A stretch of DNA of 36,396 bases, from NCBI GenBank assembly GCA_003427395.1, contig BFEA01000010.1:3494075-3530470 (forward strand), written 5' to 3'. Source of the DNA: Chara braunii. Taxonomy: Eukaryota > Streptophyta > Charophyceae > Charales > Characeae. Made by a program: the position numbers and the translations under genes. The notes under the pieces were generated by a model. It searched no databases, was not told where the DNA came from, and saw only the letters and a program-made list of their open reading frames with translations. How positions within the stretch are numbered: the first letter of the stretch is position 1; every line of letters starts with the position of its first letter. Positions 11,072 through 20,197 of this stretch are shown here, in pieces.

Positions 11072-12571
11072 CTGGACGACGAAGTGGTAACTTTGTCAAA
11101 ATAACTCAGATATACTCATTTCCATGTTCAATCCTTACTCCCCTTTTCGGGCCGTGATTTTTGTGTCACGGTCCATACGGGAAAGTAGTGCCTATTTACA
11201 CTTCTTTTAACACTAGTTGAATCACGGGCTGAGCTTCTTGTGGCGCCAGCCCTCCCACACGTAGGTGACACCTAATATGGCCACCCAGCAGGGTACTAGA
11301 TTCAACCTCCCCTTTCCCCGAAAGCACGAGGAGGCGACTGCTCCTAGCTTCAAGACCCCCTACCCTCTAGGAAGTGGTCTGGAATACCCCTCCCCCTCGC
11401 CCGAACACATTGTTCATGACTCAGAAGTTGGGTTGGCTCCACCGCAACAGCATGGTATCCCCCCGCATAAGCGGTCCGCTCCGAGTCAGTAACTGGGCCG
11501 GCCCCTAAGGCAATGAACCTCCGCCTTGGATGCCTCCTAGAGAGAAGAAGCCTAGACCCTGTGTGCAGATGACCGCTCTACGCTTCCCGGCTAAGGGTCG
11601 ACTTAGACGAATTAGGAAGAGAAAGAAGTAAAATATTTTTAGACGGGCATAGAAGGATGATGGTCGTTCGGGATAGAATGGGAAAGTCCTTGGGAAGATA
11701 CTAAGGTGTTCCCTTGTCTTCTCTTCTTCTAATTTTTCCATGGCCTTCGTTCTTTCGGCACCCGCCTGTTCACTCTTTTATTATTATTATTTTTGGTTTT
11801 CTTCTTTTCTTTCACATGCATTCAGGTCGCGTGGGAGAAAGGTAAGCATCCTCATTATTATCTTGAGCAAGCAATGTTGATTCCTTCTCACATGCACCTC
11901 CCAACCTACCTGCACAATCAGGAAAAGAAACAATCCAGAGATTCATCCATCCCTCAAACAAGTCGGCCATTTCTCAACACGCATGACATCACGCTCTCAC
12001 TCTACCTTTTCCCCTGAATTCAAAGCAAGGTCATGCAGGGTGTGGGTTCACGCGGGTGTTCAAAGGAGCTGAGTGGCACTGACCTTGAGTGAATTTCTTG
12101 AAGGCTCACTCAAGAAAGCCAAGTATTTGCTGAAAAAAGTTCGGCCGCACAACTCTCGTTGTGGCCACTTACAAGGATGGGTCACACCCTCTTTCAAACG
12201 CCGCCACTGACTCAGGCGCCGCTCACCAATACAGAAGCGAGCTGGTTGTTGAGGAGAGTGCCCCACTCTCAAATCCCACAACGTCAACGTCACACCTTCC
12301 ACCAAAAAAACGTCGATTCAACTCACCAATTACCAAGTCAGGCCACCACCTGCCTGCCGTAATACTTGGTGGTTCCGGACCCAATCCCCGCTTACTCGGT
12401 ATACGGCAAAAAAAAAAATAACAGTGGCCTTAGCAGTCCTTACAGGTACCGCGTGCCGCAACGTCCTCAACAAGACGATCGCCACACCCTTCCTATTACA
12501 AAGTGCACTTCCACCTTGGCGGTATCGCCCCTGTGGCAACGTCCAACCCCCCTTCTCATAGTCTTGTGCAA
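11072..12571. other. No supported gene
   Basis: A 75-codon plus frame (11265-11492) and longer overlapping frames near 12060-12430 exist but show no motif, no codon pattern I trust and no relative here. The segment is mixed-composition sequence with short A/T runs (11778-11790, 12408-12419). Confidence 0.4.
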
Positions 12572-12780
12572 AGTACTGTTGCCACACAATCCAGTAGCAC
12601 CTCTGCTGTATCGCTGAGAAAAACGGTGCTGCCGTCGCACAATTTCGGCAGCGCTTCCGCTGTACCACCAAGAATATCGGTGCTGCCGCCGCACAATTTC
12701 GGCAGCGCTTTCGCCGTACTGCCAAGAGTACCAGCGCTGCCGCCACACAATTTCGGCAGCGCTTCCGCCGCACCTTCCTA
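12572..12780. repeat. 54-bp minisatellite, about four units
   Basis: Units start near 12572, 12626, 12680 and 12734, each with CACAATTTCGGCAGCGC (the first unit is degenerate). The 54-bp period equals 18 codons, so several frames stay open on both strands. The minus frame gives an 18-residue repeat containing RRKRCRNC. I regard this as a by-product of the period, not proof of a gene. Confidence 0.88.
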
Positions 12781-13163
12781 GAAAACCAGCAGCAACCTCA
12801 AGGCCACGGCTTCCCCACAGCCTGCAGCACACCACAGAAGGTGGGGCAAAAAGCTCCCAACCTTTAGCTATGGCTGCGTCCCCCTTCCTCCAAGTGCTTC
12901 TGCAGACCTCCAGCACTTCGCCTTATCACACCAACAGCCAGCCAGCCAGCATCTACTCGAGTAGAATGCCCCAGCATCATTGCCACAAGTGTGAGGCTGC
13001 TGGGTGGCAGGCTAGCTTTTATAGCTGGCTGAAGGCTGAGGGCAGCTACTTTGCCCCCGGCCAAATCCCGGAATAGAGCCTAGCGCTATATCAAACTCGC
13101 GATCAAGGGCCAAGAAACTCGATGTTCCCCTAGGGTAACCAAGTTCTAAACCCTGGCTATGCA
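12781..13163. other. No supported gene
   Basis: Short frames on both strands lack motifs. Small palindromes TAGCGCTA (13081-13088) and CCCTAGGG (13128-13135) precede the stem-loop array. Confidence 0.4.
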
Positions 13164-13300
13164 TCTGGCCTTCACCCGCGGCCAGACGCACTTCAGAAAT
13201 GGTTGTACCCAGCCATTTCTGAGCAGACTGTTGGTTACAACAGTCTGCAGTCTATTCACAGTCCAGATGCTTCTAAACTTGCATCTGGACCGAGGCCTCG
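13164..13300. other. Array of five consecutive stem-loops
   Basis: Perfect inverted repeats follow one another with different arm sequences. They are TCTGGCC/GGCCAGA (13164-13186), CAGAAATGG/CCATTTCTG (13194-13221), GCAGACTGTT/AACAGTCTGC (13223-13248), GTCCAGATGC/GCATCTGGAC (13261-13290) and the palindrome CGAGGCCTCG (13291-13300). Gaps between them are 0-12 bases. They are not copies of one another. Confidence 0.85.
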
Positions 13301-13516
13301 GCTAGATCCGCGACCATTCCCCTTTTTTTTTTTCCAACTTCTTCCCCTTTTTTTTTCTCTGCGTGTTTTTTTTTTCTTTTTTCTTTTTTTTTCTTCTTAC
13401 AACAGGGGCAGCTCGTCGTCCAAAAACGAACGAGCACATCCCCCCCCCTTTTCAAGTCATTTCACAGAGTCGAACTAGAGTCAAGCTCAACAGGGTCTTC
13501 TTTTCCCCCGTTGCCT

Positions 13517-13597
13517 CGCGCCCGTACCCGGACGCTCTCAGCGCCAGGTTCGGGCGCGCAGGTGAACACTGCAGCCCGTTTTTAAAACCCAACGGGC
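13517..13597. other. Two further stem-loops
   Basis: CGCGCCCG (13517-13524) pairs with CGGGCGCG (13551-13558), with more imperfect pairing inside. GCCCGTT (13574-13580) pairs with AACGGGC (13591-13597). They continue the stem-loop-rich character of the region. Confidence 0.75.
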
Positions 13598-13777
13598 GTT
13601 TCATTTATTCTCAATCGCCACTTGCGTGTAATTTATGCATAGGAAGACCCAACCCGTACCCTGGCATATGTATAGATCGCAACCTGCCTGTTTTACAGAC
13701 ATCTACCCCTGGCCCATCTCGATCACACATCCGATCACCACAAGGACATAGTCATTTCAAAAGTGGGTGGAACCTAT

Positions 13778-13987
13778 GTTGCACCCCCGGTCACGGCCGG
13801 GGCCGAAAACTCGGCCGCGGCCAGGGCCGTCGGCCAAATCGGTCGGGTTCGACCCACGGCCGACCAACCAAGTTTGGTGCAACAATGTTTTTTCCATATT
13901 TTAGGGCAAAAAAAAAAAATAAAAAAAAATGGGCGTGTAGGGTTAAAAAAACCCTACACGCCCATATGTTTTTTTGGGGCATTGTTG
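13778..13987. other. Chained foldback region with a long perfect hairpin
   Basis: GTTGCACC (13778-13785) pairs with GGTGCAAC (13876-13883) around a GC-rich core containing GGCCGA/TCGGCC (13801-13816). The overlapping CAACAATG (13880-13887) pairs with CATTGTTG (13980-13987). Inside that lies a perfect 16-bp hairpin, arms 13929-13944 and 13950-13965 (ATGGGCGTGTAGGGTT and its complement), loop AAAAA. A-runs and T-runs flank it. Confidence 0.85.
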
Positions 13988-14038
13988 TTTTCTATTGCGT
14001 AAAGAAAAAAAAAAAAAACGCTTCGAAACCCCACGCAA

Positions 14039-14041
<3 letters not shown>

Positions 14042-14079
<38 letters not shown>
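14042..14079. repeat. (GT)n microsatellite
   Basis: About 19 TG repeats just before the assembly gap. Confidence 0.95.
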
Positions 14080-14080
<1 letters not shown>

Positions 14081-14131
14081 TCGGGTGGGGGTGTCGGGGG
14101 CGAAACCCTCCCCCACCAATCAATCAATCAA

Positions 14132-15101
14132 NNNNNNNNNNNNNNNNNNNNNNNNNNNNNNNNNNNNNNNNNNNNNNNNNNNNNNNNNNNNNNNNNNNNN
14201 NNNNNNNNNNNNNNNNNNNNNNNNNNNNNNNNNNNNNNNNNNNNNNNNNNNNNNNNNNNNNNNNNNNNNNNNNNNNNNNNNNNNNNNNNNNNNNNNNNNN
14301 NNNNNNNNNNNNNNNNNNNNNNNNNNNNNNNNNNNNNNNNNNNNNNNNNNNNNNNNNNNNNNNNNNNNNNNNNNNNNNNNNNNNNNNNNNNNNNNNNNNN
14401 NNNNNNNNNNNNNNNNNNNNNNNNNNNNNNNNNNNNNNNNNNNNNNNNNNNNNNNNNNNNNNNNNNNNNNNNNNNNNNNNNNNNNNNNNNNNNNNNNNNN
14501 NNNNNNNNNNNNNNNNNNNNNNNNNNNNNNNNNNNNNNNNNNNNNNNNNNNNNNNNNNNNNNNNNNNNNNNNNNNNNNNNNNNNNNNNNNNNNNNNNNNN
14601 NNNNNNNNNNNNNNNNNNNNNNNNNNNNNNNNNNNNNNNNNNNNNNNNNNNNNNNNNNNNNNNNNNNNNNNNNNNNNNNNNNNNNNNNNNNNNNNNNNNN
14701 NNNNNNNNNNNNNNNNNNNNNNNNNNNNNNNNNNNNNNNNNNNNNNNNNNNNNNNNNNNNNNNNNNNNNNNNNNNNNNNNNNNNNNNNNNNNNNNNNNNN
14801 NNNNNNNNNNNNNNNNNNNNNNNNNNNNNNNNNNNNNNNNNNNNNNNNNNNNNNNNNNNNNNNNNNNNNNNNNNNNNNNNNNNNNNNNNNNNNNNNNNNN
14901 NNNNNNNNNNNNNNNNNNNNNNNNNNNNNNNNNNNNNNNNNNNNNNNNNNNNNNNNNNNNNNNNNNNNNNNNNNNNNNNNNNNNNNNNNNNNNNNNNNNN
15001 NNNNNNNNNNNNNNNNNNNNNNNNNNNNNNNNNNNNNNNNNNNNNNNNNNNNNNNNNNNNNNNNNNNNNNNNNNNNNNNNNNNNNNNNNNNNNNNNNNNN
15101 N
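14132..15101. other. Assembly gap (970 N)
   Basis: All bases are N. The flanks are CAATCAATCAATCAA on the left and a long T run on the right. Apparent frames through it are artefacts. Confidence 0.99.
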
Positions 15102-15152
15102 ACAGGTAAGTTTTTGTCTTTTTTTTTTTTTTTTTTTTTCCGAAGAAGAAGG

Positions 15153-15209
15153 AAAAAAAAAATTCTGACCATTTCTCGATTTATGCGTGTCATCCTTGCG
15201 CAAGGCCAT
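15153..15209 (-). pseudogene. U6: U6 snRNA 3'-half fragment
   Basis: On the minus strand this reads TGCGCAAGGATGACACGC, then ATAAATCGAGAAATGGTC, a perfect 36-nt match to the 3' half of plant U6 snRNA as I know it. A run of ten T follows, like the Pol III terminator of U6 genes. The animal form of this end differs (CAAATTCGTGAAGCG). U6 is a catalytic spliceosome RNA. The 5' half with the ACAGAGA box is absent; in its place, after a short GC-rich link, comes the 750-bp repeat. It is therefore a truncated or chimeric copy, not a working gene. Sequence error next to the gap is possible. Confidence 0.88.
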
Positions 15210-15220
15210 TTCACCCCGGC

Positions 15221-15272
15221 GCGGCTGATTTCAGCCGCGCGATCTCGAAGATCGCACGGCCGAAAATCGGCC
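15221..15272. other. Three adjacent perfect palindromes
   Basis: GCGGCTGATTTCAGCCGC (15221-15238), GCGATCTCGAAGATCGC (15239-15255) and GGCCGAAAATCGGCC (15258-15272) are three perfect stem-loops almost without spacing. Copy 1 of the repeat keeps the second one fully and the first and third with one mismatch each. Confidence 0.88.
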
Positions 15273-15968
15273 GCACCCCTTGTCTAATCGCGGGCTGCTC
15301 CAAAAGGAGCTAGCCCGATAGTGATTTAGTCAGGTTCGATCCCCATGTCTGCGGGGTAACAATCAGGCGACGGTACCTACTGGGCTAGCTCCTTTTCACA
15401 TCAAAAAAGGAGCAGCCCTTCTATATGAAGGGCTTCCAATGCCCAGCAGGTCCCTTCCTGGTGCCTAGCTGCCTGCTAAGCCGGCCTATTACCGCGGCTG
15501 GCAGGCAAGGCCGGCAGCCGATGGCCTCAACGGCTGCCCTATCCAGCAGCCCTCGACGCCTTCGCCTCCGGGTCCCCGGCACATAAGCCCTATGGACCCT
15601 AAAACGTTCCTTCACGCCGCGATCCTATCTCATCGCGGCGTCCCCTTTTTGGCCCGCTTAGGCCCGCTTGGACCTTATTATAAGTAGACTAGGTTTAACT
15701 TCAGTTTTCTGATGACCGCACACCAACGCGGCCTCGTCGGAACCCGCGGACGACAGTGCAAACCTCCGTTATCCCGCACGGATGTTGGTGTCGTCCTGCG
15801 TCGACGGCGTCAGGTTCAAAAAGTTCAAGTCTTTCAGTCATAGCGTTGGTCTGGATAAACTCTGGCAACGTCAATCTCATCAAGTCTTCTAATTAAGTGA
15901 AAAGGTCAGACAGCGTCCGACNTTGAAAAACACGGGCAGATACCCTTGTCAGGGTTTCTGCCCCTACA
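15223..15968 (-). repeat. Long interspersed repeat, copy 2
   Basis: This is the same repeat as 1-759 and the same orientation. On the minus strand it begins TGTAGGGGCAG with a 13-bp imperfect hairpin (15934-15963), then a short conserved frame (15883-15701), a TATA-like CTTATAATAAG (15684-15674), a tRNA-like module (15392-15306) and three palindromes (15272-15221). The U6 fragment follows. One undetermined base lies at 15922. Confidence 0.88.
15306..15392 (-). repeat. tRNA-like (SINE-type) module in repeat copy 2
   Basis: On the minus strand GGAGCTAGCCCAGTAGGTA contains an A-box-like TAGCCCAGTAGG. About 33 bases later GGGGATCGAACC is B-box-like. The module is closed by a long stem (GGAGCTAGCCC with GGGCTAGCTCC). 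The same A-box sequence and stem recur at 33903-33985. Pol III activity is inferred from the boxes only. Confidence 0.6.
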
Positions 15969-16018
15969 GCACATCACTTTGAACACTGACAACACACGCA
16001 CACACTGCACTCTATACT

Positions 16019-16293
16019 AAGCTATGGCAGCTATGGCTGCCGCTACCTATCACTATGACTACCCTGTGTTGCTCTCGCCCACTTCGTCTTCGGGCCTTCA
16101 ACAGACCTCCTTGCACAAGACGTTGAAGCAACGCTTCCGCATGGCTTCGAAATGACTGAATAGATGGCTGAGCGCAGCCTCTTGATTTATACTTTTGTGA
16201 TGCGTTGGTCTGAACTGTTTCCCTGGCTTGCGGTGTACACAGTCCCAGACGGTACTTGCTTGACTGGACTAGGACTGGACTGGGACTGGACTG
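16019..16293. repeat. Dispersed repeat X, copy 1
   Basis: Alignable by eye to 17522-17798. Shared blocks include GACCTCCTTGCAC (approximate), CGCTTCCGCATGGCTTC, AGCCTCTTGATTTATACTT and CAGACGGTACTTGCTTGACT, ending in a short GGACT tandem run. No coding potential was recognised. Confidence 0.8.
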
Positions 16294-16599
16294 AGCCGTA
16301 TCGCATCACCGGTAAAGAGGAAAGAAAGGGAGGCAAACGGGCACAAACGTACAGACTGTCGAATAGACAGACAGTCTGCCGCAGGCAGCTAGACACCGGC
16401 AACCAGAACAGGTTGGAGCAGACAGACAGTCATACAGACCAAAGAACAGACAAACATGCACTGACCGGAAGCGGGGACAAAAAGAAATAGACACACGAAC
16501 GGGAGGTGAGATCGAAGGTGGTTCTTCTGAAGTGAAGGGCGCTGCGTTGGTTATCAAGGTAGAGTGTGGATGAAGGGGAGAGACGTGTATGAGTAGAGA

Positions 16600-16887
16600 G
16601 GAGGTCGGCATTGGTGTTGATATCATCGCCTGCTGGAAGTCAAGTTCTCTGGATGCTGTCATACTGTAGTTGAAGTAATGGGCTGTAGAGTAGATAAGGC
16701 GTCTAGCGTCACTCAGAACAGAGAGCTACATTAAGTTATGTTGTTAGTGTTGCCCTGATTGGGTTTGGATATTGTCTCACGATTCTTCTGTATCATTCTT
16801 AATAAATGGCTGCTCGGTTCCGTTGTGCTATCTGCTCATGCTTGACTGGTCGGGCTTCAGTGCTTCTTCCATATTCATGTATTTAGC

Positions 16888-16947
<60 letters not shown>
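16600..16947 (+). repeat. (TTA)n-ended dispersed repeat, copy A
   Basis: Shares ~75-80% identity by eye with copies B and C over ~290 bases, starting GAGGTCGGCATTGGTGTTGA and passing TAGAGTAGATAAGGCGTCT. It ends in a TTA microsatellite (16889-16946). Each copy ends with the same kind of tail, as expected for a retroposed short element, but the orientation is not proven. Confidence 0.75.
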
Positions 16948-17027
16948 GGACATTGGCGGGCAGATCAAACTGTGAGTTGGGGAACGAGGTGGTGAAAGTG
17001 GTGAGATACGTACCTGTTGCATGACGA

Positions 17028-17341
17028 AAGGTCGGCATTGGTGTTGACATCATCACACGCTGGCAGTCAAGTTGCCTGGTTGCTGTCATACTGTAGTTGT
17101 AGTTATAGGTTGTAGAGTAGATAAGGCGTCTGGCGTCATTCAAAAGAGAGAGCCACATTGGGTTATGCTGTTGGTGTTGCCCGGCTGGGCTTGGACATCG
17201 ACTCACAATTATTCTGTATCACTCTCTAGTGGATGGTTACTCGGTTCAAGTGTGTCATCTGCTCTTGCTTTAACTACTCTACCTTCAGTGTGATTTGGCA
17301 ACTTGGATTTTTGTGCTTCATCCACATTCAGGTTCCTTACA

Positions 17342-17379
<38 letters not shown>

Positions 17380-17414
17380 CATTATTATTATTGTTATTAT
17401 TATTATTATTATTA
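17028..17414 (+). repeat. (TTA)n-ended dispersed repeat, copy B
   Basis: Same family as copy A, with the tail at 17343-17414. It lies 80 bases after the tail of copy A. Confidence 0.75.
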
Positions 17415-17521
17415 GTGTTATGTAATCAGACTCACTCTCATGCATGTAACAGTAGCGCAGCAAACTGGCTCCATGCGCCCCCTCAAAACTCAGACTTATG
17501 ACGATCTAGATAAGAGTTCAG

Positions 17522-17798
17522 TTTCAATGGCTATGGCGACCTGGGCCGCACTTGCCACTGTAGCCATGGCCAAGCTCTTTCAGCCCACTTAGATTCTGGG
17601 CCTCCAGCAAACCTCCTTGCACGAGACTCTAAAGCGCCGCTTCCGCATGGCTTCCGCATGAACAAATGAAAGGCTGGGTACAGCCTCTTGATTTATACTT
17701 CTGTGATGCGTTCGTCTGACCTGTAACCCTAGCCATGGTACACAGTCCCAGACGGTACTTGCTTGACTGGACTGGACTGGGTGGACTGGGACTGCTGA
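17522..17798. repeat. Dispersed repeat X, copy 2
   Basis: See 16019-16293. It comes after the (TTA)n of copy B, whereas copy 1 comes before copy A. X and the TTA-ended repeat may therefore be parts of one larger repeating unit. Confidence 0.8.
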
Positions 17799-17859
17799 CT
17801 GCACGAGGTGGGCTGCCACCACTTGACCACTTGCCTCTGCCTAACGTAGGCTGATTTCG

Positions 17860-18180
17860 AAAGGCCACTACTAGAAACTTCTATCTTGGCCTTTTAGTAC
17901 TGTAGCAGCTACGACTTTGCCTTTTCAGGAAAGTAGCAGCTACGACCTTGACCCTTCAGACAGTCTACAGCTACGACCTCTGGACTATCTAGACTCCTAC
18001 CCGACAAGTCTACAGTTCGAATCCCTGCTACCCCGTAACCTACAAAATCCTACCTACCACTGGCAGTCCTACAGGTTGCAGGTTCAAATCTACGGGCTAA
18101 TACAGCTACTGTACACAGGCAAGGTAGGGAACTAGGGATCGAGCCCTGGGATCTGCATCAGCTACTGCAAAGTGGGGAAT
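17860..18180 (+). repeat. Repeat cluster with B-box-like motifs
   Basis: Several imperfect copies of GTAGCAGCTACGAC (17902-17975 area) are followed by three B-box-like sequences: AGTTCGAATCCCTG (about 18014), AGGTTCAAATCT (about 18081) and GGGATCGAGCCC (about 18137). No matching A box or full cloverleaf was found, so these are tRNA-derived remnants at most. Confidence 0.4.
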
Positions 18181-18186
18181 ACCGTT

Positions 18187-18217
18187 TTATTATTATTATT
18201 ATTATTAGTATTAGTAT
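18187..18217. repeat. (TTA)n microsatellite
   Basis: Short imperfect TTA run. Confidence 0.9.
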
Positions 18218-18625
18218 TTGCACATTAGGTAGAGTATATGTGGCATCTGTCCGTAAAGGATCGAAGTAGTGAGGAAAGCGAAAGACTTACCCGGTGCCTG
18301 AAGCAGGCGGCATTGACCACAACCTGCTCGTTTTTTTTTAGGGAGAGCTTGCTGACGCCATCTTCAACATTGCGACATAGGCTAGATAGGACCTGCCATC
18401 TGTAATCAGGGCGCCAAGCGCCAGATAGGACACCGACGCCAACTCTTCGTTGATGATGATGATGGGACAAGTTCAACATTGTCAATTATGAACTATTGAT
18501 GTGTTCTTATTTGATGAATCTCTTGGTGCATTTCTGCTGTTGGTTCTAGGTAAAGACTATCTGGACTCATACGAATGGTGTTGTTTGATTGCTGGATTTC
18601 GCTATTGCTCATCTCCCTTGCGTCA
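18218..18625. other. No recognisable gene
   Basis: Unique-looking sequence between two TTA arrays. An internal T run (18331-18339) and a short GATGAT run near 18453 are the only structures seen. Confidence 0.4.
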
Positions 18626-18628
18626 TTA

Positions 18629-18664
<36 letters not shown>

Positions 18665-18689
18665 GATGATGATGATGATGATGATGATG
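18626..18689. repeat. Compound (TTA)n(ATG)n microsatellite
   Basis: A TTA array (18626-18663) switches directly to ATG repeats (18663-18689). Confidence 0.93.
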
Positions 18690-19411
18690 TAAGGGTTGAG
18701 CCCTAGTAGGAGCCTTGCCGCCCAGCATATGTTCTGGGCTAAGGCCTCGGCAAGCCTCGTGCCGCCCTAAGTGAAGGCGAGCCAGACATGTCACCGCCCT
18801 AAGTGAAGGCTGGTCAGGATATCCACGAATAGGCCTTCTTTCAACAATTTGAAAGGTGGGTATCCGTCAGCTGCAGCACGACAATGGGTGGTGTGCACCA
18901 TGGATCCAGACTCCTGCGTAAAGCAGTTGAGCCCAGGGCCTCAGTTGGTTGAGCCCCGGGGACAGGCCACAGTAGGCCGACATGTCACACATTTGGACTC
19001 TTGCCAATCAGAAAGCAGCAATGTCATAGTAAGGCCGAGCGTACCAATGAGAAACTGGGAAAGTTCGTATCTGGGCAGTAACCCAGGTATAAAGGTTGCA
19101 GTTGTACTTCCTGGGCCACACCAGGGTGAGCCTGGGCGCAGCTACCAGGGCACTGGCACAGGCTCGACGCTAGCCACCCATGCACCACACTGGTATATAG
19201 GCAGAAGTGGCAAGTGGGGAAGGGTCTGACCAATGCAAGCACCGTCGGCACGCCGCGCTAAAGCAGGGAACTGCGCTGTGTAAAGCTACGCTGGGCAAAA
19301 GGGAGCAGGTTAGCATTGATGCAGTGGAGCATTGCTTAGGCACGGGGCGCAGCCAGGTTGACTGAAGGTAAAAGGCGCCGTGTGGGTCATCAAGAGAGAA
19401 GTACCTGGGTG
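18690..19411. other. No recognisable gene; short imperfect duplication
   Basis: CCGCCCTAAGTGAAGGC occurs twice (about 18762 and 18793). The plus frame at 18849-19229 has no motif and no support from neighbours, so I do not call it. Confidence 0.45.
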
Positions 19412-19760
19412 GAGAGGAGGTTGGCATGGGTGCTGACATCATCACTCGCTGGTTGTCAAGTTGTCTGATGAAAATTATAGCATTAGGTTGTAGGGTAGAT
19501 AGGGTGTCGGGCGCCATTCAAGAGAAAGAGCTACACTGGGTTATGCTGTTGGTGTGGCCGATTGAGCTTGGACACTAACTCACGCTTCTGTTGTATCGTT
19601 CTTAAAGGAGATGGCTACTTGGTTCCATTATGCTATTTACTCTTGCTTTGGCAACTTGGACTGACCGTGTGATTCTGCGAGGAGGATTTCAGTGCTTTGT
19701 CCACATTCATGTCCCTAACAACTAATTATTATTATTATTGTCATTATTATTATTATTATT
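19412..19760 (+). repeat. (TTA)n-ended dispersed repeat, copy C
   Basis: More diverged member of the family at 16600 and 17028: GGCATGGGTGCTGACATCAT, GGGTTATGCTGTTGGTG, then tail at 19722-19760. Upstream similarity to copy A (AAGGCGCCGTGTGGGTCATC region) extends the shared part to about 19360. Confidence 0.7.
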
Positions 19761-20103
19761 ACTAGCAGATTCGTTTCATTCATCCTTCTTCTACATGAGA
19801 ATAACAGCACACGAAGACTGTGGTACACAGTGACACAAAGAGAAAAGGGAGACATACGTACAGCAAGGGAGGCAAAGAGAGAGAGAAGGAGGGGACTGTA
19901 GCTAAAGTTGTAGAGTGAAAGGCTGGGGCATTGGAGTTGACATGGGCCTGAGGACTTGAGCTTTGGCTCACTACTTCATTGTATTGCTTTGTTCGACTGA
20001 ATGCGCAGAACTATGATACTTGTTGCTTGTATACAACTATTCAAATGTCTGTAATCATCTCACAACCCGGGTTCTTGATATCGTTTGTTTTCATAAATCC
20101 TTG

Positions 20104-20104
20104 A

Positions 20105-20149
<45 letters not shown>

Positions 20150-20197
20150 CAATACTTTATTACTATTATTATTATTATTATTATTATTGTTATTATT
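20104..20197. repeat. (TTA)n microsatellite, interrupted
   Basis: Two TTA arrays (20104-20150, 20159-20197) separated by CAATACTTTAC-like sequence. Confidence 0.93.

Noticed and set aside
13929-13965. Telomere-type repeat (TAGGGTT/AACCCTA)
   Set aside because: Only one unit per hairpin arm; no tandem array.
13363-15287. Long frames of up to 601 codons on both strands
   Set aside because: Most of their length is the N gap at 14132-15101, plus homopolymers and a GT array.
270-15510. Resemblance of ATTACCGCGGCTGGCA in both repeat copies to the universal small-subunit rRNA 530 loop
   Set aside because: The match is ~17 bases with a missing triplet and does not extend on either side. It lies in a GC-rich stem and is probably chance.
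16828-17463. Ile/Asn/Tyr-repeat frames across the TTA arrays
   Set aside because: They are translations of trinucleotide microsatellites.
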